NCBI RefSeq assembly: GCF_008000995.1
Contig: NZ_CP042828.1
Span: forward strand, 3,710,882 to 3,774,881
DNA length: 64,000 nt
Direction: 5' to 3'
From: Ruania zhangjianzhongii
GTDB lineage: Bacteria; Actinomycetota; Actinomycetes; Actinomycetales; Beutenbergiaceae
Shown here: positions 63,864 through 64,000 of the stretch, piece after piece
Layout of the letters: each line of letters starts with the position of its first letter
How positions within the stretch are numbered: the first letter of the stretch is position 1
Made by a program: the position numbers and the translations under genes
The notes under the pieces: generated by a model
Databases searched by the model: none
The model's input: the letters and a program-made list of their open reading frames with translations, nothing else
Told to the model about the DNA's origin: nothing

Positions 63864-64000
63864 GTGATCTCCTTCATCGCCCGCCGCGTGGTGCGGATGT
63901 TCGTCTCCCTGATCGCCGTCTCCATCCTGGCCTTCACCCTGTTGCAGATGGCGCCGGGAAGCTTCGCCGACATCCAGCGCGCCACCTCCGGAGCCACCGG
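63864..64000 (+). CDS. DppB/OppB-type ABC permease, cut by window edge
   Basis: The first 45 residues, ISFIARRVVRMFVSLIAVSIL followed by AFTLLQMAPGSF, show the first membrane helix of the family-5 transporter permease (MetI-like). GTG start with GGAGGGG in front. The operon continues past the window, most likely with the second permease and one or two ATPases. Confidence 0.88.
   Translation, partial: MISFIARRVVRMFVSLIAVSILAFTLLQMAPGSFADIQRATSGAT

Overview
The window looks like a chromosomal segment of a high-GC actinobacterium, most likely a Micrococcales relative of Ruania, Beutenbergia or Georgenia. The clues are the very GC-rich codon use, frequent GTG starts and ATGA/GTGA overlaps, and the conserved actinobacterial run ftsB-DUF501-ppx next to eno, mazG and a SurA-like lipoprotein. 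The genus is inferred from gene content only.

Layout. 1-4.2 kb: a threonine dehydratase cut by the window edge, an AI-2E family permease, msrA and an alpha/beta hydrolase that lacks its catalytic Ser and His. 4.3-15.8 kb: a nitrate respiration block. It holds a membrane-bound multicopper (NirK-like) protein with a damaged C-terminus, a DUF2249 protein, a divergent Fe-S type winged-helix regulator, then narGHJI and a molybdenum cofactor guanylyltransferase with a collagen-like N-terminal extension. 16-25 kb: FKBP, a Bax inhibitor-1 protein, an ABC exporter with a two-component system, a GNAT protein, a lipoprotein and a membrane Ser/Thr kinase. 25-30.4 kb: a second two-component system with an ABC exporter, a DHFR-like protein, and PadR with its target gene. 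30.4-36 kb: a BlaI/M56 pair, a CPVCNK membrane protein, a DsbA-like protein, a frameshifted ccdA, a lipoprotein and the wreck of a heavy-metal P-type ATPase. 36-40.2 kb: a FecBCD-type uptake operon with a linked MFS gene behind a near-consensus promoter carrying an operator-like dyad.

40.3-47 kb: an unusual short tRNA with anticodon UAA, NDH-2, UdgB, a YbaK-like protein, a DHFR-like protein opposite an HxlR-SCP2 regulator, a sugar porter and a VOC protein. 47-53.6 kb: the conserved housekeeping cluster (ppx, DUF1206, DUF501, ftsB, eno, mazG, SurA-like). 53.9-64 kb: a glycan-related locus with an alpha/beta hydrolase, a Tat-exported PL6 lyase, two closely related family-5 solute-binding lipoproteins sharing the same promoter/operator/RBS block, an unrecognised three-part regulator between them, a polysaccharide deacetylase-like protein and the start of a permease gene.

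The most notable points are the class-I-shaped tRNA(UAA), the duplicated-promoter glycan locus with its orphan regulator, a palindromic repeat found twice (15.8 and 52.2 kb), the tandem perfect dyads between the DsbA and CPVCNK genes, and several decayed genes (copper oxidase, ccdA, P-type ATPase).
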